Source: Salegentibacter tibetensis (lineage in GTDB: Bacteria > Bacteroidota > Bacteroidia > Flavobacteriales > Flavobacteriaceae). Taken from it: 64,000 nt of DNA. Shown piece by piece: positions 16,997-27,348 of this stretch. The translations under genes and the position numbers were made by a program. Within the stretch, counting starts at the first letter, position 1; each line of letters starts with the position of its first letter. The stretch is taken from NCBI RefSeq assembly GCF_020164485.1, contig NZ_JAIQZA010000014.1:1-64000 (forward strand), in the 5' to 3' direction. Below the pieces are notes generated by a model that saw only the letters and a list, made by a program, of their open reading frames with translations, was not told the DNA's origin and searched no databases.

Positions 16997-17404
16997 TTAC
17001 TTTACAATATCGTCTTCATCCTTTGAATGATCAGGGCTATCACCATCACCTGAATCACTTTTTAAAACATGCGTATTTTTCTGATATTTCCCTTCAAGAT
17101 CATCTATTAGCGAACCTTTCCACATTTTAACACCCATAAAATACGCTGCTCTTCCAATTAAATGCGCACTTACCGGGGCGGTTAGAAAGACAAAAAGAAT
17201 AATTACCAGCGACCTGGATGTGGTTGAAAGATCATTAAAAAAAACGGCTGTCCCAACTAAAATAAGACCTACTCCCAGCGTAGCAGCTTTGGTATTTACC
17301 GAAATTCTCAAGTAAGTATCGGGCATTCTTACAAGTCCGATTGCAGAAAGCAATACGAACAAGGTTCCTAAAGTGACTAAAATTACAATTATTATTGAAC
17401 TCAT
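16997..17404 (-). CDS. mnhG: Na+/H+ antiporter subunit MnhG (MrpG)
   Basis: 135 residues with three membrane segments in the first 100 and a charged tail (SGDGDSPDHSKDEDD). IGLVRMPDTYLRI and the APVSAHLIGRAAY stretch are typical of MrpG. It is a small membrane subunit of the Mrp complex. Last gene of the operon; its start overlaps mnhF by four bases. Confidence 0.92.
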   Translation of the reverse strand: MSSIIIVILVTLGTLFVLLSAIGLVRMPDTYLRISVNTKAATLGVGLILVGTAVFFNDLSTTSRSLVIILFVFLTAPVSAHLIGRAAYFMGVKMWKGSLIDDLEGKYQKNTHVLKSDSGDGDSPDHSKDEDDIVK

Positions 17405-17676
17405 TTCTTTCTATTTCGTTTTTCAAGGTAGTATGAAAAAGCTACCGTACTTAAAAAGGCAATTAAGGCAAGGATCATGGCTGTATCTAAAAAGGTAGAC
17501 ACTCCATTGATAATACTGTATACTCCAATAATACCAATTCCGGTAGTTATTAACACGTCTAGTGCAATGATCTTATCCGCAATACTGGGTCCCTTCAAAA
17601 AACGGTAAAAAATCAGCAATACCGACAAGGCCAAAATTGGCAAAATAATATAATATAAATAGTCTATTAGCGTCAT
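17401..17676 (-). CDS. mnhF: Na+/H+ antiporter subunit MnhF (MrpF)
   Basis: 91 residues with three hydrophobic segments; RFLKGPSIADKIIALDVL is the MrpF signature. It is part of the membrane complex exchanging Na+ for H+. It overlaps its neighbours by four bases at each end. Confidence 0.92.
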   Translation of the reverse strand: MTLIDYLYYIILPILALSVLLIFYRFLKGPSIADKIIALDVLITTGIGIIGVYSIINGVSTFLDTAMILALIAFLSTVAFSYYLEKRNRKK

Positions 17677-18149
17677 GTCAAAATTTCCATAATACGTTTC
17701 TCAAATCCGTTTTTAATACCATCTATAAATTTCTCCCTATCGGTTACATACATGGAATGCACATATAGCACTTTTTTATCGTTAGAAACATCCAGGCTAA
17801 GTGTTCCCGGGGTAAGCGAGATCATATTTGCTAGGAAAGTAATCCCAAGGTCACTTTGTATGGTTAATGGTACTTTTATAATCCCAGGTTTCATCGTAAA
17901 ATTTGGTGTGACCACTTCGTATGCTACCTGAAGATTGGCCTTAAAAAGTTCCCACAAAAAGAAAAATACAAATGCTATAATTTTTGGGATAATGGTAAAA
18001 TACCGAGATTCACTATCGCCCCTGGTTATTATCCATAAAATGAAGAAATTCAGCACAAACCCAAAAATATAGTTTTGGACACTAAAATCTCCCGTAAGGG
18101 CTACCCATACGAAGGTGAGTAATAAGTTAGATACAAACCTGGTCTTCAT
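17673..18149 (-). CDS. mnhE: Na+/H+ antiporter subunit MnhE (MrpE)
   Basis: 158 residues with two or three N-terminal membrane helices and a soluble C-terminal part. ITLTPGTLSLDVS-type wording appears as MISLTPGTLSLDVSNDKK, characteristic of MrpE. Start overlaps the mnhD stop by one base. Confidence 0.93.
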   Translation of the reverse strand: MKTRFVSNLLLTFVWVALTGDFSVQNYIFGFVLNFFILWIITRGDSESRYFTIIPKIIAFVFFFLWELFKANLQVAYEVVTPNFTMKPGIIKVPLTIQSDLGITFLANMISLTPGTLSLDVSNDKKVLYVHSMYVTDREKFIDGIKNGFEKRIMEILT

Positions 18150-19669
18150 TATTTGGTTATTTGTGGGTTAAGCACCGCATCTATATACTGCTGATTATCC
18201 ATTAATTCTGATGCAATCCTTGTTGAAAGCGTTTGGATATGTTCTGCACCAAAACCTATGTACAGTGACACCAGACTTAAGAAAACGATAGGCACTATTA
18301 TCTGAACCTTCTTTATGTTTTTGATCTTGTGATAATACCTAAACTTAGGCCTTTCCGGAATTTCGGTGGCATCTTTCCAGAAAACTTCGGCCCAAAGCTT
18401 TGCGATTACCACCAAGGTAATAAAACTTGCAAATATAATAGCGGCAAGGCTCCAATAACTTTCAGAATCAAAACTGGCGGTAATCAGTGATATTTTTGGC
18501 CAAAAACCTGATAAAGGCGGAATCCCAACTAATGAAAACAATGGGATAAACATCAACAAGCTTAACATAGGATAATTAGCATAAAAACCACCCAAAGCCC
18601 GCATACTGTTAGAACCTTTAATGCGGTATACAAGACCGCTAATCATAAATAAATTGGTTTTCACCACAATATCGTGCACCAAATAGAAAATAGTACCCGC
18701 AATAGCTACTTCGGTAAACATTCCCAAACCAATAATCATATAACCAATATGGCAAATAATTAAATATGAAAATACTTTTCTAATATTATTCTGAACCAGC
18801 GCCCCTAAAGCCCCACTAAAGAGCGTGAAAATGGCCAGCACCAGCAAAATTTGATCAAGGAAAACATCGCCAACAAAAATTAAAGTAAACACCCTAATTA
18901 AGGCGTAAACTCCAACCTTGGTAAGCAAACCACCAAAAATGGCTGATACAGCTGAAGGAGGAGTATGATAAGAAGCCGGTAACCAGAAATACAATGGAAA
19001 AATAGCCGATTTAATCCCGAAGCCAATTAGAAATAGAATAGCGGTGATTTCCACCAAAGCCCTGTTTTCTACTGCGGCAACTTTATTAGCAAGATCAGCC
19101 ATATTCAGGCTTCCGGTTAAACCGTAAAGCACGGCAATTGCCGTTAGAAAGATCATAGACGCGAGGAAATTCAGCGTAAAATATTTTACAGCACCTTCTA
19201 ATTGGGCCTTTTCCCCCCCAATGGTAATTAATACAAATGAGCTTATGATGATAATCTCAAACCAAACATAAAGGTTAAAGATATCCCCGGTTAAAAAGGC
19301 CCCTGTAAGTCCCAAAAGTAAAAAATGAAAAATGGGAAAATACCCAAACCTTAGTCTATCACCAATTACGGAACCTGAGGAAAATATAGAAACTGCCAAA
19401 CCTGCTATAGAGGTTAACAAGACCATAGTCATCGCAAAAGTATCAGCAACAAAAGTTATCCCGAAAGGAGCTTCCCAACTCCCGGCCTGTACTGTTTGAG
19501 TTCCGTTATTCCATACATAAGCAAAAACACCAATACTCACCGCAAGGTGCACAATGCTTCCTAACATACTAATTACACGCTGTATATTGATCTTCCTCCA
19601 AAAGAACATGAGAAGGATAGCCAATAGCATTTGCAGCAGTAAAGGATAGAATATTAATTGTTGTGTCAT
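18149..19669 (-). CDS. mnhD: Na+/H+ antiporter subunit MnhD (MrpD)
   Basis: 506 residues, about fourteen membrane helices, homologous to complex I subunit NuoN/ND2. Conserved charged and His residues in helices are seen, for example [12 protein letters not shown] and [14 protein letters not shown]. MrpD is one of the two likely ion-pumping antiporter-like subunits. It overlaps mnhC by four bases and mnhE by one. Confidence 0.94.
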   Translation of the reverse strand: MTQQLIFYPLLLQMLLAILLMFFWRKINIQRVISMLGSIVHLAVSIGVFAYVWNNGTQTVQAGSWEAPFGITFVADTFAMTMVLLTSIAGLAVSIFSSGSVIGDRLRFGYFPIFHFLLLGLTGAFLTGDIFNLYVWFEIIIISSFVLITIGGEKAQLEGAVKYFTLNFLASMIFLTAIAVLYGLTGSLNMADLANKVAAVENRALVEITAILFLIGFGIKSAIFPLYFWLPASYHTPPSAVSAIFGGLLTKVGVYALIRVFTLIFVGDVFLDQILLVLAIFTLFSGALGALVQNNIRKVFSYLIICHIGYMIIGLGMFTEVAIAGTIFYLVHDIVVKTNLFMISGLVYRIKGSNSMRALGGFYANYPMLSLLMFIPLFSLVGIPPLSGFWPKISLITASFDSESYWSLAAIIFASFITLVVIAKLWAEVFWKDATEIPERPKFRYYHKIKNIKKVQIIVPIVFLSLVSLYIGFGAEHIQTLSTRIASELMDNQQYIDAVLNPQITK

Positions 19670-20019
19670 GAATCTTCGTCTGTTGCGTTCATTTCGTCCA
19701 GATCATCGGTTTTTACAACTTTATGCGCCCTTTTTACAAGGATAATGGCAAAAGATTGTAAACCGAAACTAATAACGATAGCGGTTAGTATTAATGCCTG
19801 CGGAACAGGATCTGCATAAGCTTCTAAAAAAACCTTGGAGTCTTCAGGTATAATTGGTGGCGCCCCTTTGGTGATTCTTCCGAGAAGAAAGATTAAAAGA
19901 TTGGCGCCATTACCTAATAGGATGATCCCAATAATGAGTTTTACTAAACTTCTACGCAGCATCATATAAATACCCGCGGCATACAGAACCCCTATAATTA
20001 TCGCTAAAAGAATTTCCAT
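19666..20019 (-). CDS. mnhC: Na+/H+ antiporter subunit MnhC (MrpC)
   Basis: 117 residues with three membrane helices, homologous to Nuo[18 protein letters not shown] and [16 protein letters not shown] are the conserved blocks. A charged Glu/Asp tail ends the protein. Three bases separate it from mnhB. Confidence 0.94.
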   Translation of the reverse strand: MEILLAIIIGVLYAAGIYMMLRRSLVKLIIGIILLGNGANLLIFLLGRITKGAPPIIPEDSKVFLEAYADPVPQALILTAIVISFGLQSFAIILVKRAHKVVKTDDLDEMNATDEDS

Positions 20020-20022
20020 AAA

Positions 20023-20436
20023 TTAAGCTGATTCTGAAATTGTAAATATTATTGTTAAGGTAACACCAACTACCACCAGGTAAACCCCTATATCAAAAAA
20101 TAAGGCCGAACCTACATTACCGATAACCGGAAAAGGATCTGGAAACCAAAGCCCGGTCATAAAAGGATCGTCTAAGCCAAGTACGGGTGCCAGACCGCTT
20201 AAAAAAGCCAGGCCTAAACCTATTGGCATCAAAAACCCGGGGTGAAATCTTAATAATCCTTTTGTATTATCCAGGCCGTTGGCAAAAGCATGCAATACAA
20301 ATGCGATTGCAGCTATAAGTCCGCCCACAAAACCACCCCCGGGCAAATAATGCCCCCGCAATAGTATAAAAACAGAGAACACTAATAACACCGGTAATAG
20401 GTAATTAGAAGCTGTTTTTAAGATTAAGGTTTTCAT
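20023..20436 (-). CDS. mnhB: Na+/H+ antiporter subunit MnhB (MrpB)
   Basis: 137 residues with four helices. The family block [14 protein letters not shown] is clear, as is [15 protein letters not shown] near the C-terminus. A 47-base gap separates it from mnhA. Confidence 0.93.
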   Translation of the reverse strand: MKTLILKTASNYLLPVLLVFSVFILLRGHYLPGGGFVGGLIAAIAFVLHAFANGLDNTKGLLRFHPGFLMPIGLGLAFLSGLAPVLGLDDPFMTGLWFPDPFPVIGNVGSALFFDIGVYLVVVGVTLTIIFTISESA

Positions 20437-20483
20437 CTATATATATTTTTTTAATGCCCCATTAATGGGCTTTTGTCATCTTT

Positions 20484-22793
20484 TTACTGAGATCTATCGG
20501 TACTTTTCAACCTCAGTTTTAATAATCCAAACACTCCAATAGCAGCGATAGTCAATACAGCAATCTCCATAAGTGTATCTGTACCCCTGAAATCTACCAG
20601 GATTACATTTACAACATTCTTTCCGTGAGCCAGGATGTAAGCATTTTTAGCATAGAAATCACCAACATCACTATTGGTTGGTTCGGCAAGTACTTGCAGT
20701 GCCAGCAAACATACTACTGTACCTAAAGCCAGGGATAATATTCCATCCCTAATCCTCATTTTATAATCTGACAGTGTAAGGTATTTTGGCAAACGATAAA
20801 GCACCAGTACAAACAGGATCACGGTTAAGGTATCTATAGAGAACTGCGTCATCGCCAAATCTGGAGCACTGTAAAAAACAAAAATCAAACAGATTGCTAA
20901 ACCTACCACCCCCATTGCGGCTACAGCAGCGAGCCTGGATTTCGTGAAAACAGTGTAGAAAACCCCGGCAATTAATATTACTACCACCGCAACTTCGTAA
21001 GTTGTAACTTCAGAAAGTTGATTATGGTCTATAATCACTCCTGAATTGCCAGCCATAATATAACCTACCAGCGCCACCAGGAATAAAACAATAGTGGTTA
21101 TGTAATTTCGTAAATATCCATTTTGAAAAACATTGGTCCAGAATGCGGAAAATACACCAAAATAATGCGTTCCCTTTTTCAGGATGTTTTCGGGAGAAAT
21201 AAATTCCAGCTTCCCTACCCCTTTTTCAAGTTTTGCTGAAGGTTTCAGGAAGAAATATAACAGGATCCCAACTGCGATGGTAATTCCACTTAGTAATAAA
21301 ACAGTATTAAAACCATGCCATAAAGCCAGGTGAATTTCTGCAGCATCTGCACCTAAAGCTGAAACCACCGGTTTTACCAGTGCCGATTCAATAAGCATTG
21401 GGAATATTCCGAATAGAATTCCTAAAACAGCAAGGATAACTGCGGGTGCCCACATTAAAAATCCGGGGGCTTTAGTGTCTTTATGAGCTTCAGGCAATTT
21501 ACCAACGAATGGTTTTATTCCGGCTACAAAACCAGCCCAAAGCAATAGTATTTTAGTTAATACGATCGCAATCACGATAATTATCGTGAAATTTTTAGCG
21601 TGTGTACTGGCTTCGTAAGTAAGTTCTTTCCCGAGGAAACCTACAGATGGCGGGATACCACCACTGGAGATCGCTGCCAGAATACCGGCTATGGCTACCG
21701 GCATCATGATTTTTCGCAATCCGCCCAATTTTGTAACATCCCTGGATCCGGTTTGATGATCTATAATTCCTGTGACCAGGAATAAAGTTGCTTTATAAAG
21801 TGCGTGAACAATTATGAAAATCGCTGCCGCAAGAAAAGCAGCTTTAGTTCCCAGACCGATTAAGAACACTAAAATCCCAAGCGCTGAAATGGTAGAATAA
21901 GCCAAAATTCCTTTAAGATCGGTCCTAAAAAGAGCGTGTATCGCAGAGTAAACCATAGTGATTCCTCCCACAATTATTAATGTTGTATTCCAGAATTCCT
22001 GATCTCCCAAAACCGGCGTAAAACGCATTAGCAGATAAATCCCTGCTTTTACCATCGTGGCCGAGTGTAAATATGTTGAAACCGGAGTTGGCGCCTTCAT
22101 CGCGCCAGGTAACCAGAAATGAAATGGAAATTGGGCCGATTTAGTGAATGCCGCTACAAAAATAAAGACTACTGCTAGAATGTAATATTCACTTCCGGCA
22201 ATGGCTTCTTTCATAGAAAGCATTTCAGAAATGCTGTAAGTTCCGCTTATACTTCCCAACAATAAAGCTCCTGCTAAAAGGGAAAATCCACCAAACCCCG
22301 TAATCCCCAAGGCGGTTAAAGCCGATTTTCGCGAGGCAGGGTTAGTATTATTAAAACCGATTAAGAAAAATGAACTTATACTGGTTAATTCCCAAAAAAC
22401 GAAGAGCGAGATAAGGTTATCTGAAAGGACTAAACCAAGCATCGCAGCCATAAAAAGACTAAGATATCCGTAGAAACGATCTAAATATTTGTGGCCTTTT
22501 AAATATGATGCAGTATATGCAAATACCAGAAATCCAATTCCGGTGATCATTAATGAAAAAAGTAAGGAGAGTCCGTCTAATTTAAAACTAAGATCCACTC
22601 CAAATGCCGGGACCCATTGGTAGGTTTTATGGATTATTTCCCCGGAACTTATCTGCGGAATAAAACTCGAAAAATAAGCAAAAAGTCCAGCTGGAATAAG
22701 TGCTGAGAGAATAGCCAATTTTCCCCTGAAGAACTTTCCTGTAAACACCAGGAATAATGCGAATAAAAAACCTAAAAGTATTGCTGCTAGCAT
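20484..22793 (-). CDS. mnhA: Na+/H+ antiporter subunit MnhA (MrpA)
   Basis: 769 residues with about twenty hydrophobic segments. The N-terminal two thirds is a NuoL/ND5-like antiporter module (VFWELTSISSFFLIGFNN, FPFHFWLPGAMKAPTPVS), and the C-terminal third carries the DUF4040-type region with APDLAMTQFSIDTLTV and VNVILVDFRGTDTLMEI. Length matches other MrpA proteins. The Mrp complex expels Na+ in exchange for protons, for pH and salt balance. First gene of the A-G operon, with a -7 element 29 bases upstream. Confidence 0.95.
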   Translation of the reverse strand: MLAAILLGFLFALFLVFTGKFFRGKLAILSALIPAGLFAYFSSFIPQISSGEIIHKTYQWVPAFGVDLSFKLDGLSLLFSLMITGIGFLVFAYTASYLKGHKYLDRFYGYLSLFMAAMLGLVLSDNLISLFVFWELTSISSFFLIGFNNTNPASRKSALTALGITGFGGFSLLAGALLLGSISGTYSISEMLSMKEAIAGSEYYILAVVFIFVAAFTKSAQFPFHFWLPGAMKAPTPVSTYLHSATMVKAGIYLLMRFTPVLGDQEFWNTTLIIVGGITMVYSAIHALFRTDLKGILAYSTISALGILVFLIGLGTKAAFLAAAIFIIVHALYKATLFLVTGIIDHQTGSRDVTKLGGLRKIMMPVAIAGILAAISSGGIPPSVGFLGKELTYEASTHAKNFTIIIVIAIVLTKILLLWAGFVAGIKPFVGKLPEAHKDTKAPGFLMWAPAVILAVLGILFGIFPMLIESALVKPVVSALGADAAEIHLALWHGFNTVLLLSGITIAVGILLYFFLKPSAKLEKGVGKLEFISPENILKKGTHYFGVFSAFWTNVFQNGYLRNYITTIVLFLVALVGYIMAGNSGVIIDHNQLSEVTTYEVAVVVILIAGVFYTVFTKSRLAAVAAMGVVGLAICLIFVFYSAPDLAMTQFSIDTLTVILFVLVLYRLPKYLTLSDYKMRIRDGILSLALGTVVCLLALQVLAEPTNSDVGDFYAKNAYILAHGKNVVNVILVDFRGTDTLMEIAVLTIAAIGVFGLLKLRLKSTDRSQ

Positions 22794-22822
22794 ATATTTT
22801 CTCTCAAAAAGTCCGTTCCCCG

Positions 22823-22830
22823 CAAATATA
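22823..22830 (-). promoter_or_regulatory. -7 element before the mnhA-G operon
   Basis: TATATTTG on the minus strand, 29 bases before the mnhA ATG. The only promoter-like element seen for the seven-gene operon. Confidence 0.55.
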
Positions 22831-22940
22831 AGAGATATTATTTAAGTTTTACAGCCAAAGAGGTGTTTAACCTTTTGAAGGATTCTGTTTTAAAAGCTTC
22901 TTATTTTTAATCATTATAAAAAGCCTGTTTCTTAGCAAAC

Positions 22941-23142
22941 TTCTTAAAATACTGCAAATAATTCTAAAAGAACGCGACAGGAAAAGAACCGAACTGGCTG
23001 ATAAAACAGGAATTACACACGGCCAAGCTTTCCATATTAAAAACCGGGAAGGGCAAAAGCAATTAGGTTTTCTACTCTAGAGGCTATTTGCGAAGCTTTA
23101 GGCTGCCAGCCGGGAGATATTCTGGAATACACCAAATACTAA
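22941..23142 (+). pseudogene. XRE-family regulator remnant (frameshifted)
   Basis: Two frames together spell an XRE/Cro-type helix-turn-helix protein. The first (from about 22943) gives ILKERDRKRTELADKTGITH, the second (after about 23053) gives AIRFSTLEAICEALGCQPGD and ends ILEYTKY before TAA at 23140. The join needs a frameshift near 23050, and no ATG is visible at the front. A whole XRE regulator of this kind is about 70 residues. This is a decayed gene, the main content of the 370-base gap behind mnhA. Confidence 0.75.
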
Positions 23143-23162
23143 AAAATTGAATTTCCTGAAAA

Positions 23163-23387
23163 TTAATCGGCCAGAATAATGGCTTTATTGTCTTTCATTT
23201 CTAGCACACCACCTTTTATGTGGTAAAACAAGACTTTGTCGCCTTCTTTTCTCAATTCAGCAGGAAGATCTCTTATAACATCTTTGCTTCCATGGGCACA
23301 ATTGACCTTAACTTCCCCTTCGGTTAAATTAGAAACAATTGGTGCGTAATTGTTCAACCTCTGGATTTCACCATCGGTTTCCTGTAC
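23163..23387 (-). pseudogene. Broken second copy of atpC (ATP synthase epsilon)
   Basis: The minus-strand frame from 23387 to the stop at 23163 reads VQETDGEIQRLNNYAPIVS and ends GGVLEMKDNKAIILAD, matching the real atpC at 25183-25476, which ends with the same 16 residues. The first 20 or so residues are missing, an in-frame TGA lies just upstream (23391-23393), and the only possible start is a Leu TTG inside the domain. The middle differs a lot from the real copy, so it is either old or from another source. Confidence 0.8.
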
Positions 23388-23575
23388 TTTTCACAAGTAG
23401 AATTAATAAGTTCCCTTCCAGATACTGCAAACCATAATAAATTGGGTATTCTTCTTAAACTGAATATAACGGGGGGTTTCCCCTAGTTATAATATTACAC
23501 AACAACCTTAAATTTAAGCTGCATTTTAAGAAGGGTTAACACCCTTTAATTTATTAACCATTTAAAATTTAAATT

Positions 23576-25105
23576 ATGAGAAGTTTCAAACTTAGCCTTG
23601 CGTATTTCGCAATGCTTGCTTTAATTTTTACATCCTGTAGTAAGGATGAAGTTTCAAAAGAAAGTTCCCCTGACCAGGACATGGCAATTTTAACATTCGG
23701 GGCTTTGCTCACTGACTTGGAGACCAATCGTTCTTCAAAAGCCCATTTAGACTTTTTAGGAGATGTTCCTGAGTGTTCAGAGTTAACAACCACAGCGGCC
23801 TACGTAGAAATTATATTATCGCAGGACGGCGAGAATGTAGTAGGTGATGACGGGGATGCCTATCGTATAGATTTGGTGGATGGTGAAATGTTTACAGAAT
23901 ACGATTCTCAGCTCGAATTAGTACCTGGTGAATATTCACTTGATTATTTTTCTGTATTTTCTTCCGATGGAACTAGAATATGGCTTGCTCCCATGACATC
24001 TGAAGATAATGGAAATGACAATCTTGCCGGTTTTGTAGAAAACCCGCTTCCTTTAAATATAAGTTTAGGTGCAGGAGTCAAAAAATATGTAGAGGTAGAT
24101 GTATTGTGCTATGATGATCGTTTAGTTAACCTTTATGGGTATCTATTTTTCGAATTAGATGAAACAAGAGCTATAGAATTTTGCATTTTCGGTAACTATT
24201 GTGACGAAAGTGGTAGACACTATCCTGCAGAATATAGTGTTAGTGTATGGAATTATGAAAATGGGGAAATGGGAGAACAATGGTACTCCGACGTTTATAA
24301 TGTGGTAGATATGAATAATGACGGAGATTATGCAGGAAGCCCCCTTTGCTTTGCTTTACCAGATACAGAGGGTGAAGATGAATATTATTTTGAGATCACC
24401 TTGCGTAATTCCGACGCTTATGGCGACGTGGAAGAAGAAGTAATTCGATCTGGAATAATTACCGATGGGGATGTAAGAGCATTAAATGATCAAGATGGAA
24501 ATAATCAAACTACAGATTACTACCACTTTATGGAAGGTAACTGTGGTGACATAGGAGATTCTCCAGATTTATTTGACGATGATATGGAAACTGTTGATTA
24601 CCGTGTTAACCTTTCAGAACTTAATGGTTCAGGCGTAAGCGGAACAGCTTACCTTAGTTTAAACGGTGATGATTTGACCATAAAAATTCAGGCAAGTGGT
24701 TTGGAACCTAATATGCTACATCCCCAGCACATTCATGGACTTGAGAGCAATGAAAATGGTACCTGCCCGCCTTCCGATCCCGGATCAGAAGCTTTTATGG
24801 CTGCCGATACAGATAACAACGGGTTTCTTAGTGTAGAAGAAGGGGCTCCTTTTTATGGACCTATACTACTTGAAATTTATGTTCCTATAGATGATTACCC
24901 AGTTGCCGATGAAAACGGGGATATTGATTTTGAACGCACCTTCACTTTAGGAGAGTTGGAGTTTGAGGAAGAAGGAGAAGTAATTTCTTTATCTAATCTT
25001 GAACCTCTTGAGAACAGGACAATAGTACTTCATGGATTGACAGTTGATGGAGAATACGACGCATCCCTGCCTGTTGCTTGTGGGCAAATAGAACATATGG
25101 ATTAG
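23576..25105 (+). CDS. Lipoprotein with C-terminal CHRD-like domain
   Basis: 509 residues. The signal peptide ends LIFTSC with Cys21 as lipid site. A beta-rich, Asp/Glu-rich region follows (about 75-330), then a CHRD-like domain (about 345-505) with YRVNLSELNGSGVSGTAYL, LHPQHIHGLES and IVLHGLTVDG, and an EF-hand-like DTDNNGFLSVEEG near 418. Four or more Cys pairs suggest an exported, disulfide-bonded protein. Function unknown. The gene lies rightward between two leftward atpC copies, which points to an insertion. Upstream (23358-23575) I see no gene; GGGGGGTTTCCCC near 23471 may fold. Confidence 0.7.
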   Translation: MRSFKLSLAYFAMLALIFTSCSKDEVSKESSPDQDMAILTFGALLTDLETNRSSKAHLDFLGDVPECSELTTTAAYVEIILSQDGENVVGDDGDAYRIDLVDGEMFTEYDSQLELVPGEYSLDYFSVFSSDGTRIWLAPMTSEDNGNDNLAGFVENPLPLNISLGAGVKKYVEVDVLCYDDRLVNLYGYLFFELDETRAIEFCIFGNYCDESGRHYPAEYSVSVWNYENGEMGEQWYSDVYNVVDMNNDGDYAGSPLCFALPDTEGEDEYYFEITLRNSDAYGDVEEEVIRSGIITDGDVRALNDQDGNNQTTDYYHFMEGNCGDIGDSPDLFDDDMETVDYRVNLSELNGSGVSGTAYLSLNGDDLTIKIQASGLEPNMLHPQHIHGLESNENGTCPPSDPGSEAFMAADTDNNGFLSVEEGAPFYGPILLEIYVPIDDYPVADENGDIDFERTFTLGELEFEEEGEVISLSNLEPLENRTIVLHGLTVDGEYDASLPVACGQIEHMD

Positions 25106-25129
25106 TATATCTTTAAATCATTTAAATGA

Positions 25130-25161
25130 AAAAGCCGAAAGACACTTGTCTTTCGGCTTTT
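25130..25161. terminator. Bidirectional terminator between lipoprotein gene and atpC
   Basis: A perfect 14-bp stem (AAAAGCCGAAAGAC, 25130-25143, with its complement at 25148-25161) around loop ACTT. A runs precede and T runs follow, so it can serve both convergent genes. Confidence 0.9.
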
Positions 25162-25182
25162 ATTTATTTTTGAGGGTAAAAC

Positions 25183-25476
25183 TTAATCAGCAAGTATTAT
25201 GGCTTTATTATCTTTCATTTCCAACACACCACCTTGTATGGTATAATAAAGAACATTGCTATTTGCAGAGTCTTTTCTAAAATCTTTAGAAAGTTCATCG
25301 TCCAGTTCTTTATTAGAGGCAGCAAGCTGAATTTTAACTTCACCTTCAACCAATGTAGAAACTATAGGCGCGTGATTGTTCAGCATTTGAAATTCCCCAT
25401 CGTGACCGGGAACTTTTACTGCATCTACATCAGCTTTAAAAACTACAGCTTCAGGAGTTACTATTTCTAAGTACAT
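25183..25476 (-). CDS. atpC: ATP synthase F1 epsilon subunit (short form)
   Basis: 97 residues, only the N-terminal beta-sandwich domain: MYLEIVTPEAVVFKADVD at the start, GHDGEFQMLNNHAPIVS, and GGVLEMKDNKAIILAD at the end. The C-terminal helical hairpin, which inhibits ATP hydrolysis in E. coli, is absent; short epsilons are known in Bacteroidota. It couples rotation of the c-ring to the catalytic head. Behind atpD, 90 bases away; that gap has CAGTTTGCA-type short repeats but no gene. Confidence 0.93.
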   Translation of the reverse strand: MYLEIVTPEAVVFKADVDAVKVPGHDGEFQMLNNHAPIVSTLVEGEVKIQLAASNKELDDELSKDFRKDSANSNVLYYTIQGGVLEMKDNKAIILAD

Positions 25477-25566
25477 ATATTTTAGTTTACAGTTTGCATT
25501 TCAGTTTGCAGTATTATCGAGTAATAGAATACTGCTACTGCCAACTCAGTACTGTTTGCTATGTTA

Positions 25567-27084
<1,518 letters not shown>

Positions 27085-27178
27085 TTAATTCTTTAATGTT
27101 TTCGTATTAAAAATTTCTAAAAAACCCAATGTAATAATTCACAATGTGTTAAAATCGAACAAGGGTATTTTCAGGCTG

Positions 27179-27186
27179 CAAAGATA
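27179..27186 (-). promoter_or_regulatory. -7 element before atpD
   Basis: TATCTTTG on the minus strand, giving a leader of about 90 bases before the atpD ATG. Confidence 0.5.
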
Positions 27187-27284
27187 GTTTTTTCTAAATA
27201 AAATCATACCCCTCTTAAAATAACTTTTTTGCTCATTCTTAAAGCTGGCAAAAATAAGTTTTAATGTATTATTTTAAATAAAAA

Positions 27285-27315
27285 AAATCCCTCCTGAAAT
27301 TTTCAAAAGGGATTT
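27285..27315 (-). terminator. Terminator of the glmS operon
   Basis: AAATCCCT (27285-27292) pairs with AGGGATTT (27308-27315), with an inner TGAAA/TTTCA pair. On the minus strand it is followed by a T run. It lies 34 bases behind the glmS stop. Confidence 0.85.
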
Positions 27316-27348
27316 AAGTAAAATTATATTTTATTTAATTCGGAAAGT

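Noticed and set aside
23163-23357. 64-codon frame taken as a small gene
   Set aside because: It starts at an internal Leu codon of an epsilon-like domain and has an in-frame stop just upstream; it is the remnant of a second atpC.
25477-25566. Short CAGTTTGCA repeats between atpD and atpC as a CRISPR-like array
   Set aside because: The repeats are few, imperfect and directly adjacent without spacers; this is simple sequence with a weak hairpin.
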